The notes under the pieces: generated by a model | Seen by the model: the letters and a program-made list of their open reading frames with translations, nothing else | What the model was told of the DNA's origin: nothing | Database searches by the model: none | Origin: JAHEIJ01 sp040235565 | Lineage (GTDB): Bacteria; Pseudomonadota; Gammaproteobacteria; UBA6429; Thiohalophilaceae | DNA length: 16,580 bases | NCBI GenBank assembly: GCA_040235565.1 | Contig: JBECLA010000004.1 | Location: 1 to 16,580, forward strand | Direction of reading: 5' to 3' | In this document: positions 14,057 through 16,580 of the stretch, piece by piece | Layout: every line of letters begins with the position of its first letter | How positions within the stretch are numbered: the stretch's first letter is position 1 | Position numbers and translations under genes: made by a program

Positions 14057-15385
14057 TCATGAAGTGCTAAACAAGGCAATGGACTCGACGTGTGCGGTGT
14101 GGGGAAACATATCCATCACTCCGGCTTTAACCAGTCGGTAGCCATATTCATTCACCAGTATACCGGCATCCCGCGCCAGGGTCGCGGGATTACAGGAAAC
14201 GTACACAATGTGACTTGCCTGTAGCGCTGCCAGATGGGGTAACATTTCCAGCGCGCCACTACGCGGCGGGTCCAGCAAAATCTTGTCATAGCGGCCTTGG
14301 CGAAGCCAGGGTAAACCATGGACTTCACCCATCAGATTGGCGACATGAAAATCGATATTCTGGATGCCGTTGCGGTCAGCGTTCTCACGGGCCCGTTCGA
14401 TCAATCCGGCGTCGCCCTCAACGGCGCTGACCTGTTGTACCTGCCGGGCCAGCGGTAAGGAAAAATTACCCAGGCCACAAAATAACTCCAGCACGTGGTC
14501 CGTGGGTTGTGGTTCGAGCAGCGTTAACGCAAGACTCACCATGGTCTGATTGATGGCGCCATTGACCTGGATAAAATCATTGGGCCGAAAAGCCAGGGTA
14601 ATATCATACGCCGGCAAGCGGTAACTCAGACTCGCGCTCTCAGGCCATAACAAGCTGACGCTGTCCGGGCCCCCGGGTTGTAAATAAATCTGAAAATGAT
14701 ATTGCTGACCGAATGCCATCAATCGCTGCTTGTCCTCCTCGGTCAGTTCCACCAGGTGCCGGAAGATCAAGGCCACGCCTTCATCACCTGCCGCAACCTC
14801 AATCTGGGCGATCTGTTTATAACAACTGAGTTGCCGAACCAGTTGTGACAGATCTTCCAGTCGTTCTCCGATCAGGGGATTGAGAATTTTGCACTGCGTC
14901 ATGTCCGCGAGTAAGGCACTGTGTTTCTCCCGAAAGCCCACCAGCACCCGTTCCTTCTTGTGGACATAACGCACCCCCAGACGGGCCTTTTGCCGATAGC
15001 CCCAGATCGGGCCGGTCAGTGGCGGGAGAAGTGTATCAGCCTGGACTTTGCCAATGCGAGACAGGTTATCTTGTAATATTGTCTGTTTGACGTGAATCTG
15101 CTCCGCCGGCTCCAGATGTTGCAGGCTACAACCCCCACAATTATGGAAGAACTCGCAGGCCGGGGTAACGCGATGAGGCGAAGCTTTCGTTACCTCCAGT
15201 ACCTCGCCCTCATCATAGTTACTGCGCACCCGGGTATAGCGAAACAGGACTTCTTCACCGGGTAAGGCACCATCGATAAAGACCGTTTTGTCTGTAACGC
15301 GGGCGACACCGCGGCCATCATGGGTCAGGCTTGCGATCCTCGCGGTCTGGGGTTCGGTGGGCAGTTTCTTTTTACGACGCGACAC
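14057..15385 (-). CDS. rlmD: 23S rRNA (uracil-1939-C5)-methyltransferase RlmD
   Basis: The 442-residue enzyme methylates U1939 (E. coli numbering) of 23S rRNA using S-adenosylmethionine. An N-terminal TRAM domain (about 10-66) precedes the [4Fe-4S] cysteines Cys77, Cys83, Cys86 and Cys165, which separate RlmD from TrmA. The SAM-binding motif VLELFCGLGNFSLPLA (298-313) and LDPPRSG (371-377) follow. The catalytic Cys398 lies in VSCNP and the general base is probably Glu434 in HVES. Length matches E. coli RlmD (433). Translation starts at GTG (15385) with GGAG 5 bases upstream, and the basic tail SRRKKK is normal for an RNA-binding enzyme. From memory, cysM and rlmD are neighbours in Pseudomonas too; here a nuclease gene lies between them. 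Confidence 0.96.
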   Translation of the reverse strand: MSRRKKKLPTEPQTARIASLTHDGRGVARVTDKTVFIDGALPGEEVLFRYTRVRSNYDEGEVLEVTKASPHRVTPACEFFHNCGGCSLQHLEPAEQIHVKQTILQDNLSRIGKVQADTLLPPLTGPIWGYRQKARLGVRYVHKKERVLVGFREKHSALLADMTQCKILNPLIGERLEDLSQLVRQLSCYKQIAQIEVAAGDEGVALIFRHLVELTEEDKQRLMAFGQQYHFQIYLQPGGPDSVSLLWPESASLSYRLPAYDITLAFRPNDFIQVNGAINQTMVSLALTLLEPQPTDHVLELFCGLGNFSLPLARQVQQVSAVEGDAGLIERARENADRNGIQNIDFHVANLMGEVHGLPWLRQGRYDKILLDPPRSGALEMLPHLAALQASHIVYVSCNPATLARDAGILVNEYGYRLVKAGVMDMFPHTAHVESIALFSTS

Positions 15386-15411
15386 GACAGCTCCACAACA
15401 CCCGGTCAGGC

Positions 15412-16185
15412 TCAGGTGTTCTGCCAGTGTGACAGGAATTCAGTGAAATGCGGTTTATTTTCAGCCTGCAAGGTATCCCGGACCAGTTGGCACTCCTGTT
15501 CATATTCCGCCGGTGTCAGATTGCCATTGATCAATTCAAACCGCAGATATACCAGATAGGTGTTCAGCACATCGGTTTCACAATAGTTACGTATCCCCGC
15601 AAGATTTCCATCCAGAAAGTTGTCCCAGACCCTGGCACCACTCATGCCCATCTTGCCGGGAAAACCGAGCAGACTGGCGACTTCATCCAGCGGCGCGTTG
15701 GCACGCATTTCATAGCCCGCCAGCACATCCATCAGATCCGTGTGCCGACGGTGATAGCGACTTAAATAGTTGTTCCAGCGGAAACACTGATCGTTGTCGC
15801 CGGTTTCCCAGTAACGCGGTGCCTGGACGCCGTGCAACAGGGAACGGTAATGCAATACCGGCAGGTCGAAGCCCTTGCCGTTCCAGGACACAATGGTCGG
15901 CACATATTTGTCGATGCCTTCGAAAAAGCGCTCAATGATCTCCTTTTCATCCGCGCTTTCATCCCCCAGTGACCACACTGCCAGGCGATCCCGACTGCGC
16001 AACACCACCGAGATGGCCACCACCTGATGCAGGTGCAGGCGCAGAAACTCGGTGCCGGTTTCCTGGCGCCGTTTATGAAACATGATATTGGCAACTTCCA
16101 GGTCGCTCAGACCATCCAGGTGATACAGTCGGCGACCGCCATCCACATCCGGAATGGTTTCGATATCGAAAACAAAAATATTCAT
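15412..16185 (-). CDS. PolB-like 3'-5' exonuclease (DEDDy type)
   Basis: The 257-residue protein shows the four acidic residues of the DEDD nuclease fold: FDIETIP (Asp7, Glu9), SWNGKGFDLPVL (Asp107) and NYCETDVLNTY (Asp205). Tyr201 four residues before Asp205 makes it the DEDDy subtype, as in DNA polymerase II and B-family proofreading domains. It matches the stand-alone family of predicted exonucleases related to PolB (PF10108-like); the KGFDLPVLHYRSLLHGV and RHTDLMDVL segments are typical. It lacks a polymerase domain. Whether it degrades DNA or RNA is unknown to me, though the rRNA-modifying rlmD beside it is suggestive at most. It begins 20 bases after cysM and ends 26 bases before rlmD, so it is likely operonic. 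Confidence 0.9.
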   Translation of the reverse strand: MNIFVFDIETIPDVDGGRRLYHLDGLSDLEVANIMFHKRRQETGTEFLRLHLHQVVAISVVLRSRDRLAVWSLGDESADEKEIIERFFEGIDKYVPTIVSWNGKGFDLPVLHYRSLLHGVQAPRYWETGDNDQCFRWNNYLSRYHRRHTDLMDVLAGYEMRANAPLDEVASLLGFPGKMGMSGARVWDNFLDGNLAGIRNYCETDVLNTYLVYLRFELINGNLTPAEYEQECQLVRDTLQAENKPHFTEFLSHWQNT

Positions 16186-16205
16186 TGGCTAACTTCGGCT
16201 ACGGA

Positions 16206-16580
16206 TCAGGCGGGAAACACATTGGTGGACAGGTAACGATCACCGCGGTCGCAGATAATGGACACGATTACCGCGTTTTCCACCTGTTGACTGAGTTTCA
16301 GGGCGGCCGCCACTGCGCCCCCGGAGGAAATGCCGCAGAAGATCCCTTCCCGCACCGCCAGCTCTCGCGTGGTTTCCTCGGCTTCTTCCTGGCTGACATC
16401 CAGGGTGATATCTACCTGTGCCGCGTCAAAAATACTGGGCAAGTATTCCTCCGGCCAGCGGCGAATGCCCGGGATCTTGGCGCCTTCCGCCGGTTGCACC
16501 CCGACGATGGTAACATCGGGATTCTGCTCCTTGAGGTACCGGGAGGTCCCCATAATCGTGCCGGTGGTGCCCATGGCACT
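16206..16580 (-). CDS. cysM: Cysteine synthase B, C-terminal part (5' end outside window)
   Basis: Only the last 124 codons lie in the window; translation runs off the right edge. The enzyme is PLP-dependent and makes cysteine from O-acetylserine and sulfide, and the CysM form can also use thiosulfate. The first residues, SAMGTTGTIMG, form the glycine-rich phosphate loop that holds PLP. Further on, GIFCGISSGGAVAAA is the helix start typical of the family. The segment CDRGDRYLST near the end is diagnostic: CysM has Cys at this cofactor-contact point where CysK has Ser. The short C-terminus also fits CysM. It is first of the genes visible in the minus-strand run; upstream context is missing. 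Confidence 0.94.
   Translation of the reverse strand, partial: SAMGTTGTIMGTSRYLKEQNPDVTIVGVQPAEGAKIPGIRRWPEEYLPSIFDAAQVDITLDVSQEEAEETTRELAVREGIFCGISSGGAVAAALKLSQQVENAVIVSIICDRGDRYLSTNVFPA

Noticed and set aside
1..16580. Mobile element, defence island, CRISPR array, tRNA or rRNA
   Set aside because: No transposase, integrase, restriction or toxin genes, direct-repeat arrays or tRNA-like cloverleaf segments were seen; all long frames resolve to ordinary chromosomal genes.

Overview
This is a chromosomal housekeeping stretch from a gammaproteobacterium, with no sign of a plasmid, phage or genomic island. The lineage call rests on gene content: CsiV, SirB2, NagZ of the cytoplasmic type, RlmD with its Fe-S cysteines, CysM, Mfd and the agmatine route to putrescine. 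From memory, the order mfd-csiV-methylthiopurine phosphorylase-nagZ resembles Pseudomonas, as does the cysM/rlmD proximity. An exported DsrE-like protein and an outer-membrane protein that looks like the TIGR04219 type would fit a sulfur-oxidising or marine group, but genus cannot be set. By eye, base composition is moderately GC-rich and even throughout. Coding density is very high. The longest gene-free gap is about 150 bases, so no stretch over 300 bases lacks a gene.

Layout. (1) Bases 1-2300: the 3' end of agmatine deiminase (aguA), a small lipoprotein gene on the opposite strand, then N-carbamoylputrescine amidohydrolase (aguB) followed after 3 bases by a membrane-anchored retropepsin-like aspartic protease. 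The two agu enzymes convert agmatine to putrescine. (2) Bases 2407-3795: two envelope genes, an outer-membrane beta-barrel protein with a clear intrinsic terminator and an exported DsrE-like protein. (3) Bases 3891-7358: mfd, the transcription-repair coupling factor, behind a good sigma70-type promoter. (4) Bases 7381-8780, minus strand: peptide deformylase, a membrane-anchored glutaredoxin-like protein and a SirB2 membrane protein. (5) Bases 8835-9566: csiV, plus strand. (6) Bases 9589-16580, minus strand: nine closely packed genes reading cysM (partial), a DEDDy exonuclease, rlmD, a CYTH-domain protein, a YkuD-domain protein, nagZ, an MscS-type channel, hpt and a methylthioinosine phosphorylase-like gene.

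How they fit together. The last two genes of the long run form a purine salvage pair. The phosphorylase has an Asn where adenine-specific enzymes have Asp, so it should release hypoxanthine, the substrate of Hpt. Its methylthio substrate derives from methylthioadenosine, a by-product of spermidine synthesis, which links loosely to the putrescine genes at the other end. nagZ sits beside a YkuD-fold gene that has no signal peptide. The pair suggests cytoplasmic peptidoglycan recycling in which the YkuD protein acts as an L,D-carboxypeptidase like Acinetobacter ElsL, rather than as a periplasmic crosslinking enzyme.

I found no RNA genes, insertion sequences, CRISPR arrays, origins or convincing repeats, and no undescribed multi-gene system. 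The most useful leads are the signal-less YkuD gene next to nagZ, the predicted hypoxanthine-releasing phosphorylase with hpt, and a few uncharacterised envelope proteins.
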